This document shows, piece by piece, positions 22,235-33,379 of a stretch of 64,000 nt of DNA (position 1 is its first letter; every line of letters begins with the position of its first letter). The stretch covers positions 21,160,827 to 21,224,826 of the forward strand of contig OZ010578.1 in NCBI GenBank assembly GCA_963932145.1. Direction: 5' to 3'. The translations under genes were made by a program, and so were the position numbers. Under the pieces are notes generated by a model. It was not told the origin of the DNA and made no database searches. It was given only the letters and a program-made list of their open reading frames with translations. The stretch comes from Acanthosepion lycidas. Its lineage: Eukaryota; Mollusca; Cephalopoda; Sepiida; Sepiidae.

Positions 22235-22505
22235 ATGTTAGTACTTCGTATGTCCATTCCTCGAAGTCGTTCCTTGCAGATTGACCACAGATTCTCAATT
22301 AGATTTAAATCAGGAGAGTTTCCAGGCCAGTCAGTAGTACTTTGATATGCTCATTGGCAAGGCTTACCAGTGTGTTTGTGAAGCGTTACAATTTTTATAC
22401 GCTACCTTAGAGTAACGTCCATCGCAGACAATAGCCGTAAGATAAGTAATCAACTGTCGAGACAATAGTGTCCGGGCGTTATAAAAATCTAATGCAGTCA
22501 CGGAT
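22235..22505 (-). mobile_element. Tc1 transposase fragment
   Basis: The minus strand around 22345-22255 reads DWPGNSPDLNLIENLWSICK, matching the WPGNSPDLNPIENLW signature that carries the last catalytic acid of Tc1 (DD34E) transposases, then KERLRG. A second copy in the same orientation lies at 63335-63600. Only the C-terminal end is seen. Confidence 0.85.
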
Positions 22506-22510
22506 GACAC

Positions 22511-23029
22511 AATTAAACGAATTCAAAATCATACAAGAAAGACAAAAATCTGGTAAAATAGATAAGAACGCTCTCCCATAATACGACGAGTACATAGAGC
22601 GCCTTCTAATAGAATGGAAACCGAATATAATGCAAACTACAATTCGTCACAACCTTACTAGGGTAACTGTAACGTTAAGCTACTTTAGTAAGGGTACTGT
22701 TAGTATTCCTGCGCTAGGTAGTGGGTGAGTTTTAGAATAAAATAAAATACCAGTGCTTTTAACTGGTAGCTGATGCCTATAAGTGCCTCTTGTCAATACA
22801 CCTATAACTGTGAAGAATATAAATTTTAGATGATGTCAGTAGGTCACGTCAGTAGGTCACGTGTTTCCTGTAGAAATTCTTATAAAAGTAGAAGTTCACA
22901 GGTACGCGCGTTCGCGCTTAAATTCTTTAACGCGAAAGCCGTAGTTTCGATGATACTGAAAAGAAAAATTATTTTTTAAAAATACAGGCAGGTTTTATTC
23001 ATATTGTAGTATACATATATACTATTGGA

Positions 23030-23126
<97 letters not shown>

Positions 23127-23462
23127 TATTGGAAATCGACAAAGTCATTGGTAAATTCCAATAAATAATATTTATTTCGGTATATATACAATAAGTAATA
23201 GATAGAGAAGAGAAAGAGAAAGAGTTTATCTGTAATCAGCTACTGTGATGCGAAAGAATTTGTGAGCGGACGCGAGTCATTTTAAAAAATAAAGGGAGAT
23301 AATTAATTTATATTCTTGTCGCCGTGTTGTAGTTTCGGATTATATTTGGTATCCATTCTAGTAGGAGGTGCTCTGTGTCCACGTCGCAGTATGGGAGAGT
23401 GTTATTGCCTATTTGGCCAGCTTGTTCTCTTTCTTGTATGATTTTGAATTCGTTTAATTTCA
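22511..23462. repeat. Inverted repeat with about 140-bp arms
   Basis: The arm 22511-22650 (AATTAAACGAATTCAAAATC, ATACAAGAAAGA, CTCTCCCATA, AGAATGG) is the reverse complement, at roughly 80%, of 23320-23462. The 670-bp spacer holds a short tandem GTCAGTAGGTCAC pair at 22838-22862 and a (CA)n(TA)n array at 23031-23121. The arm has one open frame (LNEFKIIQEREQAG type) on the strand read from 23462. Confidence 0.75.
23031..23121. repeat. (CA)n(TA)n microsatellite
   Basis: About 40 bp CA, then about 50 bp TA, inside the spacer of the 22.5-23.46-kb inverted repeat. Confidence 0.97.
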
Positions 23463-23757
23463 CGTTCATTCACTGTAACCCTCTGTGTACTAACGGAATT
23501 CCCGCTCTGCTTGTGATGAAATTATTCAAAATAATAAATCTTTCTGATTAAAATATATATCACACTACAATTGTCGCCATTATAAAAATTGAACTATAAA
23601 TCTGTAGTTGCAAATCTTGCCAAATCTGTCGATGTAATTTTCTTTTGACTGAAAACCACTATTTCTTTGAAAAGAAAGCATACCCAACCGCAATTAAAAT
23701 CAGCAAATCCTGTATATACGTCTAAAAGAAAGTTAAAAATATATATTCTTTATAAAG

Positions 23758-24300
23758 CTACTAAGACGCTAGGTATTACTGAGAGTAAAAGAAACTAAGA
23801 AAACATTATTGATGACAGAAAGGAGAATAAAATACTAGGATTCAGAGATATAATGATAATGGGCAAAATATTGCATTTAAAGTGACAAGAAAGCTGGAAG
23901 CCAGAGGAGAGTCGCACAAGCGAAAATTGAGATAGAAGAAACTATTAGCATAGAACTTACGGATTATATTTGAAAATTTCAGCATCAAAGAGATGATAAG
24001 TTGATCCGAATATCGTACCGCAATTAAATTCAGAGAAAGGCAGTGGAGGAAATTAACAGAAACAGAAACAGGTCATGACTAGTGATATTGCAGATTCATC
24101 TTTGGATTTTTTTAAGAATCTGTAGAGAGTAGATGCCTCAGAATAGATGCGGCAGCACTATTTAGTGCATAAAAGAATATTAAACTTTTCAAATTGAAAG
24201 ACAGATTTGAGCGAGCAAAATTTTCTAGAACTTCGCAGTGAACCAACTTTAATGTAATCGTTCAACTCGATGGCAATGTAAAACGTTAGACCGACAAGAC
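23758..24300 (-). mobile_element. LINE 3' fragment, same family
   Basis: CTACTAAGACGCTAGG near 23760 is the reverse complement of the family's 3' tail. The segment 24130-24290 lines up with 20880-21030 of the other minus-strand copy (GGCAGCA-TATTYA-TGCA, GTGAACCAACTTT, AAAACGTTAG). It is heavily decayed. Confidence 0.6.
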
Positions 24301-24959
24301 ACATGAATTACTCGCCTGGAGGGTATTGTCAGCCAAGTAGATGGAAGTTACAAAAAGATACTGTCAGACGTTTCAAGAACAGTCTTTCGTGAAGATGTTA
24401 AAATTAACACTGTATGGGTTGTTTTAGTTGAAGAAAGGGCTTTTGAAAGGGCATATGAAATTGCTAAGACGTTAAGAATTGTATTTATAAAGTTTCTTTT
24501 TTAAATAACAACATCAATTCGAATCTGATAAATAATAAGATGTAGAAAGAAATATATGAAAAGGCTGAGTAGATTTATTTCTACCTTCATATTTACAAAT
24601 TTTCGAATATCGGATGTTTATGATTTTAAAAGCTTAAAAGCTGCATCATTCATCGAACGATTCCATAGTTTTGAAAATGATTCATTAGAAATAATTAACA
24701 GTATCTCTTTTCATAAACATAAAAATCATTTTCAGAGATATCTCAGCTAAGTTATAAAGGACATTAATTCGTCTCACAAAGTTGTTAAATCTAACAAAAC
24801 AGCCAAATTCTATAAAATCTCTCTACATTTCATATCAATAACTCCAATTGCTGGCAGACGGATAAAATGTGAATTGTCCAGATGGGATCTATTTTGGAGA
24901 CGTTGTTTAGATTAATGGAACTGCCATAAATGAAGACAATGTAACTCATTTTATATAAC

Positions 24960-25065
24960 TTTAATGTGTTTTTTTCTCATATTATCTAAAACCCAGTAAC
25001 CATTTGTGCCTTAGAAGCTTTCTTAACTTGCTTGGAGTGAAATAATTACAAAACAAAATTTTAAA
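24960..25065 (+). mobile_element. LINE 3' tail
   Basis: CCATTTGTGCCTTAGAAGC, AACTTGCTTGGAGTGAAATA and an A-rich run match the tail at 14040-14122. The upstream open frame 24556-24750 has no LINE motif that I can recognise. Confidence 0.5.
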
Positions 25066-26160
25066 AATGATTAAATTGTTTAAAATGAAATTAAAAATCA
25101 CATTGGCGTAAATGTTGCAAGAGATACTGTTACGAGGCACAGCATAAATCTAGCGATACAAGCATCATTGCTCGTGTGTTTTATTTACATTAGTTTAACA
25201 GCAAACGATCAAAATATTGTCATATAACAAGATTCTTACGAACGACTAAAATTACCTGATTTATAAACAGAAAAACTCAAGACGATATGTCTAAGTTAAA
25301 CGATTGAATTAGATTTCTGAATATTACTTTTCGTCTTTCAGTTCAAGCATAACTTCGACCACCATCTGTATGAAATGGTGTTCAGAAAGCGTTTGTTATT
25401 TTGAATGCATGTAATGAGATACTTACGACACGCTTCTTTCTGGTGTTGCCATAATTCTCGGTGAAACTGGGGTCAGATCAATTTCAAGGCCAACACCAAA
25501 TTCTTATTTTCCGAAAAAAAAACCAACTCAAACCTTCTTCGAGACTTCCGACCGAAGCACACACGCATCATCTCATAACAAGTAATTCAATCAATTAACT
25601 TCATAAAAAAGCAACAATTGTTTATGTTTGGAAAATGTCTCTAGTGTGCACAACTCGCTTCAAAAACGCTAGAAAAATGAGATGAAGTCACGGACACGAC
25701 TGTCAATGCGACTGCCAGTCCGGAGCGGAAAAAATCTCTCTGCACAATAAGGAATTGAATAAACTAAATTTGATATTCATTTAAATTGATAAGATGTTGG
25801 AGAGAAGCTAAGGTCTGGAAATTTTCATCTTTCACTTCTACATTCTATCAAATATACTAGGTAAGCTCGTCTGGGAAGAAAGATTATTATAAAGCATCAT
25901 TTTGACATGAGTTTTTATCAAATTCAGTAAATATATTTTGATTTGAAATGATCATTTATTAAATAAGCCGAAAATATACGCGACGTTTAGTTCAAAGCTG
26001 ACCTGTAAGCTTTACGAGAAGACATTACTAATATTTGCTTACACTTATATCTCTTTTTGTAGTTTTCTGCTGGGTAATAGGAGTGGCTTCAAACAGATTT
26101 ACGATCAAATGATACCAACGAACGCCACGCTTTTTTATGCTAGTTCCTTTTACAGTACCC

Positions 26161-26213
<53 letters not shown>
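26161..26213. repeat. (ATT)n microsatellite
   Basis: 17-18 units, at the 3' side of the RLE-type LINE fragment. Confidence 0.97.
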
Positions 26214-26229
26214 GGGTTTCTCTTTATAC

Positions 26230-26770
26230 ACATTTTCCGGGTTCCAACCAGAAACCTAAAGTCAGAAATGGGTTTATGACATCTTCCACTGATCATTTTT
26301 TGTAAAAAAATCGTAAGATCAGACATTTTACATAGGTAAATCTCTTCGTAATGTTTGTGCTGTACATGTGAGTACAAATCTATAATTTTTAAGGCATTGT
26401 CTACCAAGAATCAATTCAACGAGTTTATCGGAGCTTTTTCCAACTACAAGAGGAATTAGTGATGTCCTCATGTAACACATTTTTATGGTTTCCATTTAAA
26501 AATACTTGTATTTTGATAGTTTTTTGAAGATCTTTAAAGATACAATACAGACTGCAGGGGCTGCAATCTCAATAAGAAAGCACATTCTGTTTTCGTGTCT
26601 GAGCGAATATCTTTCCTTCTTCTCGTCTGTGTGTATTGTAAACACCCATAAAATTATTAAAGGTCCTAACTCTGTAAAAGGGTCTGGGTGATGTTCATAC
26701 CAGTTTCTTGCAATTTCCTTCCTGTAAAAGTTGTATATTATCCAGTGCAGAAAATAACCCACTCTGTCAT
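26230..26770 (-). mobile_element. RLE-type LINE, C-terminal fragment (copy 1)
   Basis: The minus-strand frame 26762-26496 reads WYEHHPDPFTELGPLIILWV, HENRMCFLIEIAAPAVCIVS and LKIFKKLSKYK. It parallels the end of the neighbouring copy (FIDIAVSSERNTSIKIIKKL). The L-I-(E/D)-I-A block is the core of the PD-(D/E)XK-like endonuclease of R2/R4-type LINEs. An (ATT)n array at 26161-26213 bounds it. Confidence 0.6.
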
Positions 26771-26849
26771 GCTGAGTTTTATATTCAGTGGGTTCTAATA
26801 ATAGGATGTTCCTAGTAGGACGATTTTCTGGCCAATTGTACGTTAATGT

Positions 26850-28830
26850 TACCTAGGACAAATAGTCTATTCTTTTTCTCACGATGCCCAGAGCCCCGAT
26901 TACAATTGGTACAATCTCAGTCTTTATTTCCCATATCCTTATAATCTTGATCTCCAGGTTTTTGAATTTGGGCAATTTCTTGATAATTTTAATGGAGGTG
27001 TTCCTCTCAGATGATACTGCTATATCAATAAACGTACCCTTCCTAAATGTCCTGTCTTTTATGATAATATGAGGTTCGTTGGCTTTTATTTCCCTGTCAG
27101 TTTGAAGTGGCATATCTCAGAGAATAGTTACATCATTATTTTGGATAAGTGTGTCTGGTTAGTGCTTGTACCATGGCTCAGTTGTTTCGATTTTGTGTTT
27201 CTTGCATATCTTCTATTAAACATATGTCACAACTTGTCTCTGGATGTATTCATTCTTTGTCAGTTCCGGACATCTTCAAATAATACGGTCGACAGTTTCA
27301 TCATATTTTCCACAGATCCTGCATTTCGGGTTATTTCCATGCTTGATTATGTGACAGTGATAGGATCTGGTTGCCGGGTTTTGATCTTGAACTGCAATAA
27401 TTAGGCCTTCTGTCTCAGCTTTCAGCTCGCTGCTCCTCAGCAATATGTTTTCTGTTGAGCCACGTCTGCTTCTTTTGTGATTTTTTTTTAATATATTTGC
27501 CATGCAACGCCTTGTCACCCCAGTTTTGTTTCATTTAGCCAAATTGTTGTATTTTCTGCTTTACGCATTTGATATAGATGGTATTCGCTTTGGTTTTTGT
27601 TAGTAGGATTTCAGGTATATTAACCTGCTTCTTGAAGAGCTCATCTTCTTTGTTGATGGAGTGAATTTGGTGATTTACTATTTGTAGGAGTGGGTCATTG
27701 GTTTTTGTGAGGTAGCCTTCTTAATCCGATTGTTGTAATGTTTAGAGTTAATTCAAGTTGGAATAGACCTCGACCACCTAAAGCTCCTGGTATATACAGC
27801 CTATCAACATCTGATTTCAGGTGGTGCATCCTCATTTGGGTAAGCATTTTTCTGGTCTTGGCGTCCAAACTTTTAATGTCATTCAACTTCCATTTAATAA
27901 TGTTGAAGTTGTATGTTACTACGGGTATAGCTAAGGTGTTGATAGTCTTCATTTTATTGGCCCTATTAACTTCGCTTTCTAGCATCAAACGTACTCTCCT
28001 ATAATATTCTTTTGGGATCTTTTTCTTCATCGCTGAATGTTGTATACAGTCTCCTTCATTAATTAGTAAGTATTTGTATATACCATCTTAGTCTAGTTCT
28101 TTAATCTTGTTGTTATATCAAGCTCAAAATTCGTACTTTTCTTTAGTTTACCGTCTTTAAATATGGCTTTGGCACATTTGTCGATTCCGAACTCTAACCT
28201 AATGTCTTCGCTAAATGTTTTAACAATGGTATGTTTTTTTTTTTCTGCTGGTTGTCATCCTTGGCAAAAGTTTTAAAATGATCAATATAAAACAGGTGAT
28301 TCAGTTTGCCATTCTGGATCATGTATCCGTGGCTACTGTTGTTCAGTAGGCAGCTGAGTTTCGCTAATGCAAGGCAGAAGGGTAATGGTAACACTAAATC
28401 TCCTTGAAAGATCACGTTTTTGATATTGGCTGGTCTCAATTTTAATAACCCGTTTATATGGTTTAGATTTTGTGTAGTCTTGCAGTTATTATGCTTTCTG
28501 TTATGACTTTGACCGTTGTCGGGGGAAACTCTGTATATTTTAGTCTCTTCTTCATCCATGAGTGTGAAACACTGTCGAACGCCTTCCTGTAATCGATCCA
28601 TGGTGTCGATAAGTTTCTTTGTATTGTTTTCACCTCAACAAATATTGTTATATTCATAATTTCTTGGTCCTTGCACCCGTAAATTCCTCTTTCCCTTCTG
28701 TTCTGCTAGGAGTAAATTGTTTTCTTCAAGGAAGTTGTATGTCCTTTTGGTTATTATAGAAGTGAGGACCTTGTACATTGTTAGGAGGCAGATTATAGGC
28801 CTATAGTTCTTCGGTTTCTGCATCCCTTCT
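26850..28830 (-). mobile_element. RLE-type (R2/R4/CRE-group) LINE, decayed
   Basis: On the minus strand, starting near 28830: KPKNYRPIICLLTMYKVLTS and LLAEQKGKR (RT blocks), then DYRKAFDSVSHSWM (catalytic box A), then GDLVLPLPFCLALAKLS (box B region) and LFYIDHFKTFAKDDNQ (decayed Y-x-D-D box C). Further on are NRANKMKTINTLAIPVVTYN, GGRGLFQLELTLNITTIGL, the zinc-finger-like NPKCRICGKYDETVDRII, and EPHIIIKDRTFRKGTFIDIA (restriction-like endonuclease). The order RT, then CCHC finger, then PD-(D/E)XK-like domain is typical of R2/R4/CRE-type LINEs. There are several frameshifts and stops. The N terminus is missing. Confidence 0.85.
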
Positions 28831-29377
28831 CTTTTGGGGAGTAGGTATTATTATTAATATTATTATTATTAGTAGTAGTAGTATGTTAGGTATGATATTA
28901 TTATTGTTATTATTATACTTTTTCTTCTTCCCCTAACTCTCTTCCTCCTTGATTAATAACAAAGGCAACAACAACAACGAATTTCTGCTACTAACAATAA
29001 TAATAATAAGTAGAAATTATCATCCAATTTGATATTCATTATGATTTTCAGTTAAATAACTGTACTTAACCACTTTAACATAATATTAAAAAAAAACAAC
29101 CATAATGATAGTAATTATTTACCTAAGCAAGCGTGGACAAATGAAAAGATTTTAAATTGATTTTGCTATATTTCATTGAAGGAGACATTAAGCCTATCTT
29201 TCTTCTGTTCTTTCTTTCTTTGTTTATTGTCACTGAAACCAAACAGCGTCTCGTATATGTCTTTTCTCGCGATCCAAACGGTATAGTCCATTATTTATGT
29301 AGGTGTAATGTGCGTTTTAACTGACTGACTGGCTAACTGACTAAGCGACTTAGTGGTAAAATTATGGCCTCCATTAA

Positions 29378-29566
29378 CCCTTTTAGCTCTGCACAATGTT
29401 AACCGTTCTGCCTGTGTTCCCGAATCAAAATTCACAAATAATTGTTATGTAATATTCAATGGCGGCTGGACATTGAGTCCTTTTTCTTTACCGCCGTTCA
29501 ACCGGTGACAAGACTTTAGGGCATTTTCCTCTATCACCGGTAAAGCGGTGGTCAGGGATCAAAGGG
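29378..29566. mobile_element. piggyBac-like MITE
   Basis: The left end is TTAA followed by CCCTTTTAGCTCTGCA. The right end is the complement of CCCTTTGATCCCTGAC, followed by TTAG, a near match of the TTAA target. The CCCTTT terminal motif and TTAA target are piggyBac hallmarks. Internally ACCGGTGACA and TCACCGGT form a second inverted pair. There is no ORF. Confidence 0.65.
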
Positions 29567-29594
29567 TTAGTGAGTGTTAACTTATAGGAAGCCT

Positions 29595-29597
<3 letters not shown>

Positions 29598-29644
<47 letters not shown>

Positions 29645-29645
29645 A
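29598..29645. repeat. (CA)n microsatellite
   Basis: Follows the piggyBac-like MITE by 30 bp. Confidence 0.96.
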
Positions 29646-29882
29646 CACCCACATACAAGCTGACATCATAAACAGTTTGAAAAATCCGGCAAATTTTAAA
29701 TTTAAAATTCGTTGGTGAAAATGGTCATTAACTAAGGTCATCTTAATTGCTATTGTAAGAAAAAGTTTTGCTCTTTTTAATGAAAATAAACATTGGGCGC
29801 TGTTTTTGAATCAGTTTTAACATTTAATATTTTAAATCCATATTGTGTTAATAGGACTCGCTTGGATGATACCAACGAATTA

Positions 29883-29949
<67 letters not shown>
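29883..29949. repeat. (TA)n microsatellite
   Basis: 67 bp, 100 bp upstream of the FN3-like exon. Confidence 0.98.
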
Positions 29950-29950
<1 letters not shown>

Positions 29951-30052
29951 GTGTGTATAAATTTGTTTTTGCTCAATAGTATTTTATTTAAGTGTATGTT
30001 GTATTTATTCTCAAAACTAATTACTAATTGCTTTAATTTATTTTTCTTACAG

Positions 30053-30174
30053 CTGTTCCTCACAAAGTGACCATTACCAGTAAAGAAATCAGTTCTTACA
30101 GCCAAGCCTACAGGATTAGGTGGAAAGTGAGGTCCATTCCCCAACTTGTGTCCAATAAAATTAAACTAAGACTG
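30053..30174 (+). CDS. Exon: first half of a fibronectin-III-like domain, same gene
   Basis: The acceptor is TTTTTCTTACAG (AG at 30051-30052) and the donor GTAAGT at 30175. The exon is 122 bp, entering in phase 1 and leaving in phase 0, continuing from the Ig3 exon. The protein reads AVPHKVTITSKEISSY, then YRIRWKVRSIPQLVSNKIKL. The Y-x-I-x-W-x-V-x-S-I-P-x-L pattern resembles the strand B-C region of the FN3-like domain that follows the three Ig domains in Klingon and Wrapper. It separates this gene from lachesin and IgLON proteins, which end after Ig3. I could not find an exon for the second half of the domain anywhere downstream in the window, so the gene must continue past 64000 or the remaining exon is too short for me to recognise. 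Confidence 0.85.
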
Positions 30175-31009
30175 GTAAGTATTATTTGCTTTAAAAAAAA
30201 AAAAAAAAAAAGAAAAAAACTGCATCCATCTTTTCAAGACACTTAACAAGATTTTCGAAATATCAAAATCACAATTTAGACTTCAATATTTAATGTATTT
30301 TTGACGGAAATTTACCGAGTTCCTTTTCTGCGTTTTGTTAACGTCGTTAACAACTCGCTTTTGAAAACAAGTGAATTATTTAGTTTATACGTATGTAAAA
30401 GGCAAGCATATGTGATAGTTTCTCTCGCTGTTCCGTTTCCTTGTGGTTTTTATTTTGATTGAATAGCGGGACAGTAAAATGTGAATTGAAACCGTTGGAT
30501 CAAGTCCTGTTCAGTGTGTATTGTCCATAGAAAATGTCAGTCATTGAATATAAAGATGTCAACTGAACATGATATATTTCCGTTAGTATATATTTAAACT
30601 AAGTATAAAACAATTCAATGAATTGGAAAACGATTCCGTAAAAGATGTTTTCGTAATAAAAAAAGAAGAAGAATAGATAGGCATGACCCGTTTATATAAC
30701 ACATGGTATCACAAGAAGTATTTATTCAATTCAAATCTTTATCTCGGGACTTTATATAGTGAAACTTTTGCAGACAGGGAAAATGGATGAATTCCGAATA
30801 CATTTGAATCTACATTTAAATCCAAATTACGAACTCGATTTTTTAGACGTTTTCCATATTTTCTGTTTAAAAGTCTTCTACTCTTTTGTCTTTTTATGCA
30901 TTATCAAACATTAATTTTATTAATTCAGATACTCGTCTAGCATAAACAATATCTGTCTATATCTCTAAGATGAGGTATTATGATTACTTGCATTATTTAC
31001 ATTCTTCGG

Positions 31010-31290
31010 ACTGTTATGCTCTTCTTCATTACCGTATTCACAACGTTTCGGCCGTTGTACGCTTCGGCTTTCTTCAGATGATTGGAATTTCGAACTGAAC
31101 CCTTTATTTCGTCTACCAGGATAGATTGTTCTAGTTCCAAGTGTCATTCCTGGATGTCTCAGTTATTTCCCTTTAACTCAACTCTTCAGTTTTGGTTCAC
31201 CACTGCTGTAGGCTGGTATTGAACTCACAACTATTTGGGTCTAGTCACTGGATCTAACCAACATCTTTATTCACTGGGCTATATGTCCTG
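31010..31290 (-). mobile_element. tRNA-derived SINE, copy of the 9.55-kb family
   Basis: GCCCAGTGAATAAAGATG (A-box region), GAGTTCAATACC (decayed B box) and the tail GAAGAAAGCCGAAGCGTAC and GGCCGAAACGTTGTGAATAC are read on the minus strand. Confidence 0.75.
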
Positions 31291-31317
31291 GAGGGCAATT
31301 TACCCTGGTGAACGAAA

Positions 31318-31760
31318 TAAAGAGTTCGGTTTGGTTTGGTTTGGTTTGGTTTATGGCATAACAACCTCAGTGGTTCATTTAATGCCGACAACTTTTTTAA
31401 TGGTAATATTTTTGTTTTGTCCAAAATCTATTTCTGCTAATATGTTTTCCTCAAAAATGTAGAGCTGGTAATATTATTTCAAAAAATGTTTTGCTGGTAA
31501 TATTTTTTTCAAAAAGGTATTGCTGGCAATAGATTTTTCTTCTTTAAAATTTATTTTTAGTAATAATTCTGTTTATTAAAACCTAGTTTTACACTTTCAT
31601 AATGCTTTTTACGTCTGTTTCGAGGGTTACCTATTTGTTCATAGCTGGGAGCCTAACAGGTGCTACCACACCGGGTCAAGGTGAACCTGGAAACGCAAGC
31701 AATTAAGAGGTGGTTCCCCGCTCCTCAAAGTCTCCTGATCAGAGGCATTGCTGTTGGACG
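31318..31760 (+). repeat. Dispersed repeat, copy of the 3.3-kb family
   Basis: It starts with tandem GGTTT units and TATGGCATAACAACCTCAGT, then tandem ~40-bp (TTGCTGGTAATATTTTTTTC) units, then GGTCAAGGTGAACCTGG and TCTCCTGATCAGAGGC. Confidence 0.7.
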
Positions 31761-31814
31761 TAGTTTATCGTCTTAACCTACACGCTGCTGTAGTTTATCG
31801 TCATACCCAAGACG

Positions 31815-31935
31815 GATAATGGTTCTAAATTCCAATCACCTGAAGAAGGCCGGAGCGTACAACGGCTGAAACTTTGTGAATATGGCAATGAAGATGAGGA
31901 TACCAGACCGAAAAATGTAAATAGTGAAAGTAATC
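31815..31935 (+). mobile_element. SINE 3' half, 9.55-kb family
   Basis: CACCTGAAGAAGGCCGGAGC, GTACAACGGCTGAAAC and ATATGGCAATGAAGATGAGG match the tails at 9.6, 31.05 and 36.2 kb. No tRNA-like head is visible. Confidence 0.7.
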
Positions 31936-32179
31936 AAAGAATATTTTGTAATTTACGCCAACTCAGCCTGAGATAAACAATCAAATTAATATTTAGCATT
32001 CACACAGAAGTAAGTAACCTTATCTGCGAAATGACCTTCTTTATGTTAACCTTACAATAATAAGCGTATTTCATGTCCTGAATGTACTAATTATTTCGCT
32101 GTGAGAGATTAGGTAATTACATACATTATTGATCTGCTTAGAACCGCGCTTGATTTTTGTGAGATGTCATATCGATGAA

Positions 32180-33010
32180 ATATTTCAAAAGTTGCTCCAG
32201 GACAATGATAGCTGTCATCATTATCTAGAATTGTCTTTAATCAATACCCAATTCAATAACAGAACAAGACACAATGAAGACGTCTGTTTAAATGCATTCT
32301 CCGCCCGTATGAATTATTTCGAAACAGGTGACATGAAGTTGGAAGACTTTATTGAATCTATTACTAAGTCAACTGCTAAAAATTCTGGTTCTCTATGTGT
32401 TTCCAGCAAATTTGTCGCTCCAGAATCTATATTACATATCTATGAATCTATCATTCCTTCATGCTTAGAATATTGCTGCCACATGTGGTCCGATGCCCCT
32501 GCTATTTATCTAGAACTCCTTCATAAAACCCGAAGAAGAATCAGCAATATTATTGGTCCTTATCTGCCAGATCAGCTTCAGTCATTTTCCTAACGCCGTA
32601 ATGTTGCTTATCTGTAACTTTTCTATAAATATTTTCATAGTAATTGTTCAGATGAGCTCTTCGCTATGGTACCTAGACTTTTTGAATTTAAGCGAAGCGC
32701 TTGACTGGTGTCGCGCTCTCATTAATCTATATTTGAGATGACTAGATGTTACCGTAAGTTCTATGCTAAGAGATTCTTTGCTCGAATTTCTCGCTTGTGA
32801 AATTCCCTTCCGGCTACATCCTATCCAGTCAACTTTCATCTGTAAGATTTTAAATGCAACATCAATCGTTATCTACTGTCCCCCGAATTACTCTTTCATC
32901 TTTCTGCTTATTATTGATGTTTCTGTTTCTAATTCTTCCACATCTTGTAACCCTTTGTGTCTTAGTGGCTTTATTCTTTTGCTGGGGGTGATAGCGATTA
33001 AGAATAAGTC
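32180..33010 (+). mobile_element. LINE 3' half, same family as 13.15-14.1 kb
   Basis: The frame 32330-32593 reads DMKLEDFIESITKSTAKNSG, FVAPESILHIYESIIPSCLE, YCCHMWSDAPAIYLELLHKT and RRRISNIIGPYLPDQLQSFS, the C-terminal RT blocks. Downstream traces include FAR-x-S-x-x-W-N-S-L-P-type text near 32770-32820. The tail is CCCTTTGTGTCTTAGTGG at 32950. Stops and frameshifts occur after 32593. Confidence 0.85.
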
Positions 33011-33192
33011 ACCTATTCAATTTCAAATACGAAGACGTTCCAAGTTATAAACAAAATTGGCTTGATAAATTATTAAGAAAAACCTATTCCGATTTTTGAA
33101 ATTTCAGACACAGTGACTTTCTTGGGAAACATATTGAGAAAAACTGCTTTTTTCTGGGCTGAAATGCCAAATTTTTGCATCAGAAACAAATA

Positions 33193-33379
33193 CAATGTAA
33201 CCCGGATATAAGAAACCCGGATATAAAAGAAACCCTGATATAAGAGAGATTTTATCTGGTCCCAAATTAAAGCTTGTGTTAATGTATATAAATTAGACCA
33301 AACCCTGATATAAGAGAAACCCGGATATAAGAGACTTAGTCTCAGGTCCCGACAACTCTCTTATATCCGGGTTACACTG
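33193..33379. mobile_element. pogo/Tigger-like MITE
   Basis: The terminal inverted repeats are CAATGTAACCCGGATATAAG (left) and CAGTGTAACCCGGATATAAG (right, complement), each flanked by TA, as in pogo-type elements. The motif AACCCKGATATAARAGA recurs six times in all within 187 bp. There is no ORF. Confidence 0.8.

Larger units (their letters stand above)
19842..30052 (+). other. Intron between the Ig3 exon and the FN3-like exon
   Basis: The intron is 10211 bp, phase 1. It holds minus-strand LINE relics (20.4-21.06 and 23.8-24.3 kb), Tc1/mariner relics (21.1-22.5 kb), a long inverted repeat (22.5-23.46 kb), an RLE-type LINE (26.2-28.8 kb) and a piggyBac-like MITE (29.4 kb). The stretch 25070-26040 has no repeat or gene I can identify; it is less AT-rich in places (25650-25740) but has no convincing ORF. 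Confidence 0.85.
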
